From: Bradyrhizobium stylosanthis
GTDB lineage: Bacteria > Pseudomonadota > Alphaproteobacteria > Rhizobiales > Xanthobacteraceae
Assembly (NCBI RefSeq): GCF_001641335.1
Contig: NZ_LVEM01000005.1
Location: 186,001-250,000, forward strand
Length of the DNA: 64,000 bases
Direction of reading: 5' to 3'
A program made the position numbers and the translations under genes. The notes beneath the pieces are model-generated. The model made no database searches, had not been told where the DNA came from, and saw only the letters and a program-made list of their open reading frames with translations. Shown piece after piece: positions 25,539 to 34,190 of the stretch (position 1 is its first letter; every line of letters starts with the position of its first letter).

Positions 25539-28401
25539 AGTCACGAACGATCTGATTGCTGCCACTCCCAACCAGTTGGCCGTTGTGACAGCACCTTTTC
25601 CGGGTCTGAGACCCTTCGCCAAGCGGGATCACAAATATTTCTTCGGACGTGAAGACCAGACGTTCGCCCTCTACCGGCTGCTGCGGACCAACCATTTCAT
25701 CGCGGTGGTCGGCAGCTCGGGAAGCGGCAAGTCGTCGATCGTGCGTGCCGGGTTGCTGCCGCTTCTCGAGCAGGAGAATGACGAATCAAGCCGGAAGGTG
25801 TGGCAGTACGCGGCAATGAGGCCCGGGCGGGCGCCCATCGATCGACTGGCGATCGGGCTCGCCAAGGTCGTCGGCGCCAACGACGAATTCTTTGAGGCCC
25901 GGCGCGATCGCATCGCGGCCCTGCTGTTCGCCTCCAGCCACGGCCTGACGGACGCGCTGCCTTACGTTGCCGCCGATCCCGATACGCAGCTCGTCGTGCT
26001 GGTCGACCAGTTCGAGGAGCTGTTCCGCTACATGTCGGCCGGTGCCCAGACCGACACGCGCCTCGAGCTGTCCCGGCGACGCGAAGAGGCGATCAATTTC
26101 ATTCAGCTCCTGCTCGCCGCGACCCGCAGTCACGATAGCAGGATACGCGTCGTGATCACGATGCGCTCCGATTTCATCGGCGATTGCGCCCGCTTTCAGG
26201 GGCTGCCTGAGGCCGTGTCGTCGGCGCAATTTCTCGTGCCGTCGCTATCCCGCGACCAGCGCGAGGAGGCGATCCGTGGGCCGGTCGAATTGTCGGGCGC
26301 GACCATCTCGTCCGAACTGGTGGAACGGCTGCTCAACGACAGCAGCGAAGAGCTCGATCAGCTGCCGATCCTTCAGCATTGCCTGGCCCGGCTTTGGATC
26401 AAGGCCAGCGCAACCGCGGGGGAAGCCGTCGATGGCGGCGCCATTCCGGGACCCGCCACGCGGCATTTGACCGAGCAGGACTACAGGGACATCGGCGGGC
26501 TCTCGGGCGCCATCTCCAATCATGCGGAGGAGATATTCTCGTCCCTGCCCGGCCGGGAGAAGATCGTCGAACAGGTCTTCCGTGCGCTCGCCGAGATCGA
26601 CAGCGAAGGGCGGGCCGTGCGCCGCGCGCGATCGCTCGGTCAGCTCATTGCGGAGACCGGCGCTACGCGCGAAGATATCTGCGCGGTGCTTGACCAGTTT
26701 CGAGCGGACGAATGCTCGTTCCTGGTTCCACCCCTGTCGTCGTCACCGACCGCTGGCCTGCCGGATGAAACCATCATCGACGTCGGTCACGAGGCGCTGC
26801 TGCGCCGCTGGACCCGCGTTTCAGGCGACCCGGACGCAACCGGCGAACGCGGCGACAAGCGCGAAGTCGGCTGGCTGCGGCAGGAGCAGCGGGATGGCGA
26901 GCGATATCGCTTCCTCCATTCCTGCGTGGATTCCCGGAGCCTCAACGAATCCCGGCTGTCCGACGATCAGGCAAGGCGCTACTGGGGTTGGTGGGACAAG
27001 TGGAAGCCCAACGCGGCGTGGGCGGCCCGGTATGGCGGCGGCTACAACGAAGTCGAGCGTCTTGTGCGCGACTCCTATGCCGCGAGCGGTCGCAGCCGAA
27101 AGCTCAAGAACGCGACATATGCGGTCGTGGGCGTCGCGTTGATCCTGCTGGCGGTCGGCGGCACGGCGCTGTACCGGGCAAGCGAGACCTTCAACCACGT
27201 GGCGCGATCGACCAGAAGTCTCTCGAGTGCGGTGCTCGAATCCTTCAACTCCGGCCAGACATCGCTCGATTCGGCGATGAAGTACCGCGACATCGTGAAG
27301 GAACTGTACGATCGTTTCGACGACCTTCCCAATACGGCGCAAGTGGCACAGCTGAAGACGTCCTGGTTGCTGACGTCGTCTGATCTGAACCTCGCGCTCG
27401 ATGACAAGGCAACCGCGAGACGGGACGCGACGAGAGCCGAGGAGATTGCGCGTTCCTATCTGAACAGCAGCGCCGACGACAAGGGATGGCTGCGCCTGCG
27501 CTATGGAGCACTCTTCAGGCTTGGCGACCTCGATCTCGAGGACTCCGCCGTTTACGATGGCGCGGGGAATGTGGTTGCACGTCGTGAGGGGCCAATCGCC
27601 GCGGCGCTGGCCAACTACAAGGAAAGCGAGCGAATTGCCGCCAGATTGCTGGACTTCGACGTTGCGAACCCGACGAGCATCAACGAGGTGAGCGTAGATC
27701 ACCTCGCGCTACAGCGGTTCGAGCTGGCGTTCGCAATCAACAAGACCGGCGAGGCGCTTCAGGTCAAGAAGGACTTTGCCGGCGCTACCTCGAAGTTCAC
27801 GCAAGCTTTCGAGTACGCGACCATGATCCAGGGGGCTTCGCGGATGGAATGGAAGCTCCAGGCCGCCGCTACCCAGGTCAAGATCGGGCGCGTGCTCAAG
27901 GATTCGGTCGATATCGACGGCGCGTTGCTGCGTTACTCGGATGCCGTCGATCGTCAGGAACTTCTATTCCGGGCCTATCCCAGCGACAAGATCCTCCGCG
28001 CCAACCTCGCGGCTTCCTATGAAGACCGTGGGGTGCTCTACGGCACGAAGAAGGATCACGATGCTGCGCGTCGGGAGCTCGACAAGGCCGCCCAGATCTT
28101 GACCGCGCTCAACGAGGAGGATCCACGCAACGTGAGGATTCTGGACAGCCTCGGCAGAGTCTATGGGAGGGCCGGAGCGGTCGAGCAGGACAGGGCGGCG
28201 TCGCAAGGCCTGTCCATGGATCCGGCCATCGCGCAATACCGCAAGGAGGTGGGCGCCCGCGAGAGGCTTGCGCAGCGCCGTGCAGGCGACAAGGCCTATC
28301 AGGATCGCCTGCTTCAGAGCCAGGACAGGCTCAAGCGGGTCGAGGCGCAGGCGACAGGGTCCTTCAAGGAGGCGACCGAAAAATCGACCGAGGCGAAGTG
28401 A
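25531..28401 (+). CDS. nSTAND1-type NTPase with membrane segment and helical repeat tail
   Basis: A protein of 956 residues, translationally coupled to the TIR gene (ATGAGTGA overlap). The nSTAND1 signature PGLRPF then FFGRE (24-41) precedes Walker A GSSGSGKS (61-68), Walker B LVVLVDQFEELF (Asp159) and a sensor-like MRSDF (about 210). The AAA/winged-helix part ends around HEALLRRWTRV. A single membrane helix lies at about 529-550 (AVVGVALILLAVGG), followed by about 400 helical residues that look like TPR units. STAND ATPases oligomerise on binding a trigger; in bacterial immunity they recognise phage proteins or signal through TIR effectors. The stop lies 9 bp from the convergent regR stop. 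Confidence 0.85.
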   Translation: MSEVTNDLIAATPNQLAVVTAPFPGLRPFAKRDHKYFFGREDQTFALYRLLRTNHFIAVVGSSGSGKSSIVRAGLLPLLEQENDESSRKVWQYAAMRPGRAPIDRLAIGLAKVVGANDEFFEARRDRIAALLFASSHGLTDALPYVAADPDTQLVVLVDQFEELFRYMSAGAQTDTRLELSRRREEAINFIQLLLAATRSHDSRIRVVITMRSDFIGDCARFQGLPEAVSSAQFLVPSLSRDQREEAIRGPVELSGATISSELVERLLNDSSEELDQLPILQHCLARLWIKASATAGEAVDGGAIPGPATRHLTEQDYRDIGGLSGAISNHAEEIFSSLPGREKIVEQVFRALAEIDSEGRAVRRARSLGQLIAETGATREDICAVLDQFRADECSFLVPPLSSSPTAGLPDETIIDVGHEALLRRWTRVSGDPDATGERGDKREVGWLRQEQRDGERYRFLHSCVDSRSLNESRLSDDQARRYWGWWDKWKPNAAWAARYGGGYNEVERLVRDSYAASGRSRKLKNATYAVVGVALILLAVGGTALYRASETFNHVARSTRSLSSAVLESFNSGQTSLDSAMKYRDIVKELYDRFDDLPNTAQVAQLKTSWLLTSSDLNLALDDKATARRDATRAEEIARSYLNSSADDKGWLRLRYGALFRLGDLDLEDSAVYDGAGNVVARREGPIAAALANYKESERIAARLLDFDVANPTSINEVSVDHLALQRFELAFAINKTGEALQVKKDFAGATSKFTQAFEYATMIQGASRMEWKLQAAATQVKIGRVLKDSVDIDGALLRYSDAVDRQELLFRAYPSDKILRANLAASYEDRGVLYGTKKDHDAARRELDKAAQILTALNEEDPRNVRILDSLGRVYGRAGAVEQDRAASQGLSMDPAIAQYRKEVGARERLAQRRAGDKAYQDRLLQSQDRLKRVEAQATGSFKEATEKSTEAK

Positions 28402-28410
28402 GGCGCCAGC

Positions 28411-28944
28411 CTATTTCACCGGCCGTTTCTCGAGCTTCCGCGCCAACGTGCGCCGGTGCATCCCCAGCCGCCTTGCTGCTTCGGAGATGTTGAAGTCCGT
28501 CTCGATAAGGGTCTGGTGAATACGCTCCCATTCCAGCGTCTTGATCGAGGTCGGCCGCGCATCGAGCGCGACGTCGGCGTTGCCGTCGGCCTTTTGGAAG
28601 GCGGCTTCGATGTCGTCGGTGTTCGACGGTTTCGCGAGGTAGTGGCAGGCGCCGAGCTTGATCGCCTCGACGGCGGTGGAGATGCTGGCAAAGCCGGTGA
28701 GCACCACGATCAGCATATCGGGGTCGTGCGTGTGCAGCAGTTCGACGCAGGCGAGCCCCGAGGCGCCGCCGAGCTTGAGGTCGACCACGGCGTGGCCGAA
28801 GGAGCGCCCCTCCAGGACCTGCCGGACCTCCTCGATCGAGGCGGCGAGCACGACCTCGTAGCCGCGGCGCTCGAAGGAACGCTTCAGCGTGCGTGCGAAG
28901 CCGGCATCGTCCTCGACGACGATGAGCGAACGGTCAGGCGTCAA
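28411..28944 (-). CDS. regR: RegR/ActR/PrrA-type redox response regulator
   Basis: A protein of 177 residues. The receiver domain has VEDD, phospho-acceptor Asp55 in AVVDLKLGG, Thr83 and Lys105. A proline-containing linker leads to a Fis-type helix-turn-helix (NISEAARRLGMHRRTLARKL, 152-171), as in the RegA/PrrA/ActR/RegR family that controls photosynthesis, nitrogen fixation and respiratory oxidases in response to redox state. It overlaps the sensor gene by 11 bp. Here it is the last gene of the quinol oxidase block, which fits a role in controlling terminal oxidases. Confidence 0.93.
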   Translation of the reverse strand: MTPDRSLIVVEDDAGFARTLKRSFERRGYEVVLAASIEEVRQVLEGRSFGHAVVDLKLGGASGLACVELLHTHDPDMLIVVLTGFASISTAVEAIKLGACHYLAKPSNTDDIEAAFQKADGNADVALDARPTSIKTLEWERIHQTLIETDFNISEAARRLGMHRRTLARKLEKRPVK

Positions 28945-30334
28945 AGCTGCCTCCGATCGCGAGCGTGGCGAGCGGCAGCGTCAGGCGCACCGTGGCGCCG
29001 CGCTTCCTGTGGTTCTCTGCGGTCACGGTGCCCCCGAGTTTTCGCACCACATTCACCACCAGGAACAGGCCGAGCCCGCCGCCGGCGCGGCCCTTGCTGG
29101 AATGATAGGGTTTTCCGAGCTGCGCCAGCATTTCCGGCGCGAAGCCCGGGCCGCGGTCGCTGATCGACAGCACGAGATTGTCGCCCTCGCGTTCGGCCAG
29201 CAGCTCGACCCATTCGCGAGAGACTTCATAGGCGTTGTCGAGCACGTTGAAGATCACCTGCTTCAGCGCGATGTCCGAGACGATCGCGACATCCTCGCCA
29301 AACGTGTTGACGAAATAGAGCGTGCGCGCCGAACGGGCGTTGCGCCATTCGTCGACCAGGTCTGTGACGAAAGCCGTCACGGTGGTCGGCGAGGAGCCTT
29401 CGCCGCGGGCTTCGCCGGCCGACACCAGGATGCCTGTCACGATCGACTTGCAGCGCTGCAGCGAGGTCTCCATCTCCGCCAGGTCCTCGGCGAGCTCCTG
29501 ATCGGCGGCGAGGTCCGGCATGCGGCGCCAGTCGCTGAGGATGACCGAGAGCGAGGCCAGCGGCGTGCCGAGCTCATGCGCTGCGCCGGAGGCGAGCAGG
29601 CCCATGCGGACGATGTGGTCCTGCTCGGCCGCATGCTGGCGCAGCGCGGCCAGATGCGCGTCGCGATCGCGCAAATTCCTGTTGATGCGGGTGACGAACA
29701 CGACCAGCAGCACGGCGTTGAGCGCGAAGCCGAGCAGCATGCCAGCGACGGTGAGCGTGTAGGTCTCGCTGAGCGGATTCGGCGGCAGCTCGAGCGGCCG
29801 GTAGGCCAGCGTCAGCCAGACGAAGCAGGCGCAGGTCAGTGCCACCAGCGACCAGGTCGAGCGGGCATCGAGCAGCACAGCGGCCAGCGTCACCTGGAGC
29901 AGGAACAGCGAGGTGAAGGGATTGGTGGCGCCGCCGCTGAGATAGAGCTGCGCGGTCAGCGCGGCGACGTCGAGCATCAGGGCGACCAGCAGCTCGTTGC
30001 TGGAGATCGCGGCGCGATGGCGTACCCAGACCAGGCTGGAGACGTTGAGCAACACCAGCGCGCCGATCACCGCGCCCATCCGCTCCAGCGGCAAGGGGAT
30101 GCCGAGCCAGAAATGCACACCGCCGATGGTCACGATCTGGCCGACCACCGCGGTCCAGCGCAGCTGGATCAGCAGCGCCATGTTCTTGCGGTTGGTCTCG
30201 TCGTCGGTGGGCGCAGCGCCAATCAGCTCGCTGCGCGTATCCGCCTGCGATTGCAGAGTGACGGCCAGCCCGCCGCCATGGGCGAGCGTCTGTGGTCTTC
30301 CGTCGTCAGGCCTGTTCGACGATCGTTCCAGCAT
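28934..30334 (-). CDS. regS: RegS/ActS/PrrB-type sensor histidine kinase
   Basis: A protein of 466 residues from ATG 30334, which overlaps the 3' end of the SURF1 gene by 29 bp; the longer frame to 30472 lies inside SURF1. Six hydrophobic segments occupy about 55-215 and contain GGATNPF (134-140), the quinone-sensing motif of RegB/PrrB. The phospho-acceptor is His253 in AAHELGTPLASL, followed by the ATPase boxes (NVLDNA, DRGPGF, GGGLGLFLV). The linker before the H box (216-250) has no cysteine, unlike RegB, in which a redox-active cysteine lies there. Redox sensing here would then depend on the quinone site. Confidence 0.92.
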   Translation of the reverse strand: MLERSSNRPDDGRPQTLAHGGGLAVTLQSQADTRSELIGAAPTDDETNRKNMALLIQLRWTAVVGQIVTIGGVHFWLGIPLPLERMGAVIGALVLLNVSSLVWVRHRAAISSNELLVALMLDVAALTAQLYLSGGATNPFTSLFLLQVTLAAVLLDARSTWSLVALTCACFVWLTLAYRPLELPPNPLSETYTLTVAGMLLGFALNAVLLVVFVTRINRNLRDRDAHLAALRQHAAEQDHIVRMGLLASGAAHELGTPLASLSVILSDWRRMPDLAADQELAEDLAEMETSLQRCKSIVTGILVSAGEARGEGSSPTTVTAFVTDLVDEWRNARSARTLYFVNTFGEDVAIVSDIALKQVIFNVLDNAYEVSREWVELLAEREGDNLVLSISDRGPGFAPEMLAQLGKPYHSSKGRAGGGLGLFLVVNVVRKLGGTVTAENHRKRGATVRLTLPLATLAIGGSFDA

Positions 30335-31178
30335 CTGATCCCGTCCTGCGCGCGGCGGCATCGGGGCCGCCAGCCGGTTCGTGGACGAAGCCCTTCCGGG
30401 CTTTCTTGCGGCGGAACAGCCCGCCGCCGAACGTGACGAAAAATTTACCGGCCAGCATGAAAGCCAGGGCAAACCACGTCAGCGCATAGATCAGGTGGTT
30501 ATTGGGAAAGCGGATCACGGTCAATCCGCCGATAGGCCCCTGGACGGGGCCTTGGGCGCTTTGTGATCCGGCATCGGCATCGACGAAAAAGGGCGCGACA
30601 TCGTGCAGGCCGCGTGCCGTTGCGATCGCGGCGATGTCCCGCGAGTACCAGCGGTTGTGCTGGGGCACGTTGTTGCGGAGGAATCCGCCCTTCGGCTCGG
30701 TGATGCGCAGGAGGCCGGTGATTTCGACCTCGCCCTCGGGATTGCCGCCCTGGCGCGTCGATGCGTCGCGCCGCTCGGTCGGCACGAAGCCGCGGTTGAC
30801 CAGGACCTGCGTCCCGTCATGGCGCTGGAGCGGCGTCAGCACCCAATAGCCGGGGCCTTCCTCGGTGACGGCCTGAACCAGCGTTTCCCGGTCATGCAGG
30901 AAGCGGCCTGCGAGGCTGACATGCCTGTATTCATCGTTCGCGGCAGTGACCGCGGGCCAGGCCGCCGGTGCTGGGATCGGCTGGGCCGGGGCATGGACGC
31001 GCTGCTCGACGCGGTCGATCAGCGCCAGCTTCCAGGCGCGGCGCTCGATCTGCCAGACGCCGAGCGCGATCAGAATTGCAAAGGCGGCGAGCGAGAGGAC
31101 CGTGACCCACAGGCGCGGACGCGCAGCCTTGCCGCGCGTCCGGTCTGCCTTGCTGGTCACGGTCCCGCTATCGCTCAC
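30306..31178 (-). CDS. SURF1 family cytochrome oxidase assembly protein
   Basis: A protein of 290 residues from GTG 31178, overlapping the cyoD stop (GTGA). It has the SURF1 layout: an N-terminal membrane helix (LWVTVLSLAAFAILIALGVWQIERRAWK), a periplasmic domain with YRHVSLAGRF and LVNRGFVP, and a C-terminal membrane helix (LIYALTWFALAFMLAGKFF). SURF1 proteins help insert haem into haem-copper oxidases. Its place inside the cyo block suggests it serves this bo3 oxidase. Confidence 0.93.
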   Translation of the reverse strand: MSDSGTVTSKADRTRGKAARPRLWVTVLSLAAFAILIALGVWQIERRAWKLALIDRVEQRVHAPAQPIPAPAAWPAVTAANDEYRHVSLAGRFLHDRETLVQAVTEEGPGYWVLTPLQRHDGTQVLVNRGFVPTERRDASTRQGGNPEGEVEITGLLRITEPKGGFLRNNVPQHNRWYSRDIAAIATARGLHDVAPFFVDADAGSQSAQGPVQGPIGGLTVIRFPNNHLIYALTWFALAFMLAGKFFVTFGGGLFRRKKARKGFVHEPAGGPDAAARRTGSDAGTIVEQA

Positions 31179-31555
31179 TTCATTCCGCTCATCTGGTGGA
31201 TGGGCATCATGTTGCTGTTGAGGTGGTTCATCACCCACAGCGAACCGGACAGCGCGATCACCACCATGACGATGGTGAAGATAAGCGCCATCATGCTCCA
31301 GCCGTTCTCGGACTTGGGGCTCATGTGCAGGAAGTAGATCATGTGCACGACGATCTGCACGACCGCGAAGGCCATAATGACCAGTGCGGTGATCTGCTTG
31401 CTCGGCAGCGTGCCGCTCATCACCAGCCAGAACGGGATCGCGGTGAGCACGACCGAGAGCACGAAGCCGAGCATGTAGCCCGAGAAGGTGCTGTGGGCGT
31501 GGCCGTCGTCGTGATGATGGTCGTGCGCGCCGGCTGCGTGCGTATTGGTGCTCAT
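31175..31555 (-). CDS. cyoD: Cytochrome o ubiquinol oxidase subunit IV
   Basis: A protein of 126 residues from ATG 31555, overlapping the cyoC stop (ATGA). A His/Asp-rich N-terminus (HDHHHDDGHAHS) is followed by three membrane helices, including VVQIVVHMIYFLHMSPKSENGW, the CyoD signature. It is the small assembly subunit of the bo3 quinol oxidase. The His-rich head may bind metal ions, but such heads vary in the family. Confidence 0.95.
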   Translation of the reverse strand: MSTNTHAAGAHDHHHDDGHAHSTFSGYMLGFVLSVVLTAIPFWLVMSGTLPSKQITALVIMAFAVVQIVVHMIYFLHMSPKSENGWSMMALIFTIVMVVIALSGSLWVMNHLNSNMMPIHQMSGMK

Positions 31556-32181
31556 CGCAGAACTCCCAGGAGATAGACGAAGGTGAAGACGCCGATCCAG
31601 ACCACGTCGAGGAAGTGCCAGAACATCGACAGGCACATCAGGCGGCGGCGGTTGGCCTCGATCAGGCCGAATTTCCCGACCTGCACCATCAGGGTCACCA
31701 GCCAGATCAGGCCGCAGGAGACGTGCAGACCGTGGGTGCCGACCAGGGTGAAGAAGGCGGACAGGAAGGCGCTGCGCTGCGGCGTGGCGCCTTCATGGAT
31801 CATGTGGGCGAACTCGGTGAGCTCGATGCCGATGAAGGCGAGGCCGAACAGGCCGGTGATCGCCAGCCAGATCTGCGTCTGCGCGACCTTGTTCTGCTGC
31901 ATGGTCAGCATCGCAAAGCCGTAGGTGATCGACGACAGCAGCAGCATCGAGGTGTTCACCGCGACCAGATTCAGGTCGAACAGGTCCTTCGGCGCGGGAC
32001 CGGCGGCGTAATTGGCGCCGAGCACGCCGAAGGTGGCGAACAGGATCGCGAAGATGAGGCAGTCGCTCATCAGATAGATCCAGAAGCCGAGCGAGGTGCT
32101 GTAGCCTTCCGGATGCGGGTGTTCGTCGGCGAGGTAGAACAGCGGCTCGCCGGTTTGCGTGGGATTGACAGCGACAGTCAT
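31552..32181 (-). CDS. cyoC: Cytochrome o ubiquinol oxidase subunit III
   Basis: A protein of 209 residues with five membrane helices and the subunit III segments LGFWIYLMSDCLIFAILFATF and GTHGLHVSCGLIWL. The start codon abuts the cyoB stop with no gap. It is a structural subunit of the inner membrane bo3 oxidase. Confidence 0.96.
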   Translation of the reverse strand: MTVAVNPTQTGEPLFYLADEHPHPEGYSTSLGFWIYLMSDCLIFAILFATFGVLGANYAAGPAPKDLFDLNLVAVNTSMLLLSSITYGFAMLTMQQNKVAQTQIWLAITGLFGLAFIGIELTEFAHMIHEGATPQRSAFLSAFFTLVGTHGLHVSCGLIWLVTLMVQVGKFGLIEANRRRLMCLSMFWHFLDVVWIGVFTFVYLLGVLR

Positions 32182-34179
32182 TTACTTGGCTCCGGCGAGC
32201 AGTTTGGTACGCGCGTCCTCGGTCCGGATGACGTCCTCAGCCGGAATGTCGAAGTCGCGGTGATAGTTGAAGGTGTGACCGATACCGACGACGAGCATCG
32301 CAACGAAGCTCACGGCCGCCAGCCACCAGATGTACCAGATCAGGCCGAAACCCATCGCGGTGGCGAGGCCGGCGAGGATGACGCCGGTGCCGGTGCTGCT
32401 GGGCATGTGGATCGGCCTGAACCCGGTGAGCGGACGCTGGTAGCCGCGCTTCTTCATGTCCCACCACGCGTCATTGTCGTGAACGACGGGGGTGAAGGCG
32501 AAGTTGTAGTCCGGCGGGGGCGAGGAGGTCGCCCATTCCAGCGTGCGCGCGTCCCAGGGATCGCCGGTGACGTCCTTGAGCTGCTCGCGCTTGAGCAGGC
32601 TCACCGCGAACTGCATCAGCATCGAGAGAATGCCGATGAAGACGAACAGCGCACCGATCGCGGCGATGACGAACCAGATCTGCAGGGACGGATCGTCGAA
32701 CACGCGCAGGCGGCGGGTCACGCCCATCAGGCCGAGCACGTAGAGCGGCATGAAGGCCAGGTAGAAGCCGGTGACCCAGAACCAGAACGACATCTTGCCC
32801 CAGAACGGATCGAGCTTGAAGCCGAACGCCTTCGGGAACCAGTAGTTGATGCCGGCGAACGCGCCGAACACCACGCCGCCGATGATCACGTTGTGGAAGT
32901 GCGCGATCAGGAACAGGCTGTTGTGCAGGACGAAGTCGGCCGGTGGCACCGCGAGCAGCACGCCGGTCATGCCGCCGACCACGAAGGTCAGCATGAAGGC
33001 GATCGTCCACATCATCGGCAGCTCGTAGCGGATGCGGCCGCGATACATCGTGAACAGCCAGTTGAACATCTTCGCGCCCGTCGGGATCGAGATGATCATC
33101 GTGGTGATGCCGAAGAACGAGTTGACGCTGGCGCCCGAGCCCATCGTGAAGAAGTGGTGCAGCCACACCAGGTACGACAGGATGGTGATGACGACCGTGG
33201 CGTAGACCATCGAGGTGTAGCCGAACAGCCGCTTGCCGGAGAAGGTCGAGGTGACTTCCGAGAAGATGCCGAAGGCGGGGAGAACCAGGATGTAGACCTC
33301 GGGATGGCCCCAGATCCAGATCAGGTTCACGTACATCATCGGGCTGCCGCCGAAATCGTTCGTGAAGAAGTTGGTGCCGACGTAGCGGTCGAGCGAGAGC
33401 AGCGCGAGCACGACGGTCAAGACGGGGAAGGACGCCACGATCAGGATGTTGGTGCAGAGCGAGGTCCAGGTGAACACCGGCATCTTCATCATGGTCATGC
33501 CGGGGCAGCGCAGCTTGACGATGGTACAGATCAGGTTGATGCCGGATAACGTCGTTCCGACGCCGGCGACCTGCAGCGCCCAGATGTAATAGTCGACGCC
33601 GACGTCGGGACTGTAGCCGATGTTGGACAGCGGCGGATAAGCCAGCCAGCCGGTGCGGGCGAACTCGCCGATGAACAGCGAGGCCATCACCAGCACCGCG
33701 CCGCCGACCGTCATCCAGAAGCTGAAATTGTTCAGGAACGGGAACGACACGTCGCGGGCGCCGATCTGCAGCGGCACGACGTAGTTCATCAGGCCGGTCA
33801 CCAGCGGCATCGCCACGAAGAAGATCATGATCACGCCGTGGGCGGTGAAGACCTGGTCGTAGTGATGGGCGTTGAGATAGCCTTCGGACCCACCAAACGC
33901 GAGCATCTGCTGGCCACGCATCATCAGTGCGTCGGCAAAGCCCCGCAGCAGCATCACGATGCCGAGGATCATGTACATGATGCCGATGCGCTTGTGGTCC
34001 ACCGTGGTGAACCATTCGCGCCAGAGGTAGCCCCAGAGGCGGAAATAGGTGAGGCCGCCGAGCAGCGCGGCGCCGCCGAGCGCCACCACCGCGAAGGTGC
34101 CGACGACGATCGGCTCGTGCAGCGGCAGCGATTCGAAGCCGAGCCGGCCGAAGATGAGCTTGAGAAGATCAGGAGACAT
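32182..34179 (-). CDS. cyoB: Cytochrome o ubiquinol oxidase subunit I
   Basis: A protein of 665 residues, the usual length for CyoB. It contains the haem-copper oxidase landmarks: FTAHGVIMIFFVAMP (low-spin haem ligand), WIWGHPEVYILVLPAFG (CuB histidine and cross-linked tyrosine), YLVWLHHFFTMG (CuB histidine pair) and LIAHFHNVIIGG (haem ligands). It reduces oxygen to water with electrons from ubiquinol and pumps protons. Confidence 0.97.
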   Translation of the reverse strand: MSPDLLKLIFGRLGFESLPLHEPIVVGTFAVVALGGAALLGGLTYFRLWGYLWREWFTTVDHKRIGIMYMILGIVMLLRGFADALMMRGQQMLAFGGSEGYLNAHHYDQVFTAHGVIMIFFVAMPLVTGLMNYVVPLQIGARDVSFPFLNNFSFWMTVGGAVLVMASLFIGEFARTGWLAYPPLSNIGYSPDVGVDYYIWALQVAGVGTTLSGINLICTIVKLRCPGMTMMKMPVFTWTSLCTNILIVASFPVLTVVLALLSLDRYVGTNFFTNDFGGSPMMYVNLIWIWGHPEVYILVLPAFGIFSEVTSTFSGKRLFGYTSMVYATVVITILSYLVWLHHFFTMGSGASVNSFFGITTMIISIPTGAKMFNWLFTMYRGRIRYELPMMWTIAFMLTFVVGGMTGVLLAVPPADFVLHNSLFLIAHFHNVIIGGVVFGAFAGINYWFPKAFGFKLDPFWGKMSFWFWVTGFYLAFMPLYVLGLMGVTRRLRVFDDPSLQIWFVIAAIGALFVFIGILSMLMQFAVSLLKREQLKDVTGDPWDARTLEWATSSPPPDYNFAFTPVVHDNDAWWDMKKRGYQRPLTGFRPIHMPSSTGTGVILAGLATAMGFGLIWYIWWLAAVSFVAMLVVGIGHTFNYHRDFDIPAEDVIRTEDARTKLLAGAK

Positions 34180-34190
34180 GCGCGTTCTCT

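Noticed and set aside
21969..28401. Canonical Thoeris
   Set aside because: There is no SIR2 or macro-domain ThsA; the SLOG domain is fused to membrane helices and a STAND NTPase is present.
30335..30472. Longer N-terminus for the RegS-type kinase
   Set aside because: The extra residues lie inside SURF1 and lack similarity; ATG 30334 fits the family length.
31615..33549. Long plus-strand open frame of 644 codons, and a minus-strand alternative frame at 32471-34015
   Set aside because: Both lie inside cyoB/cyoC, are His/Arg/Asp-rich with no family resemblance, and arise from high third-position GC.
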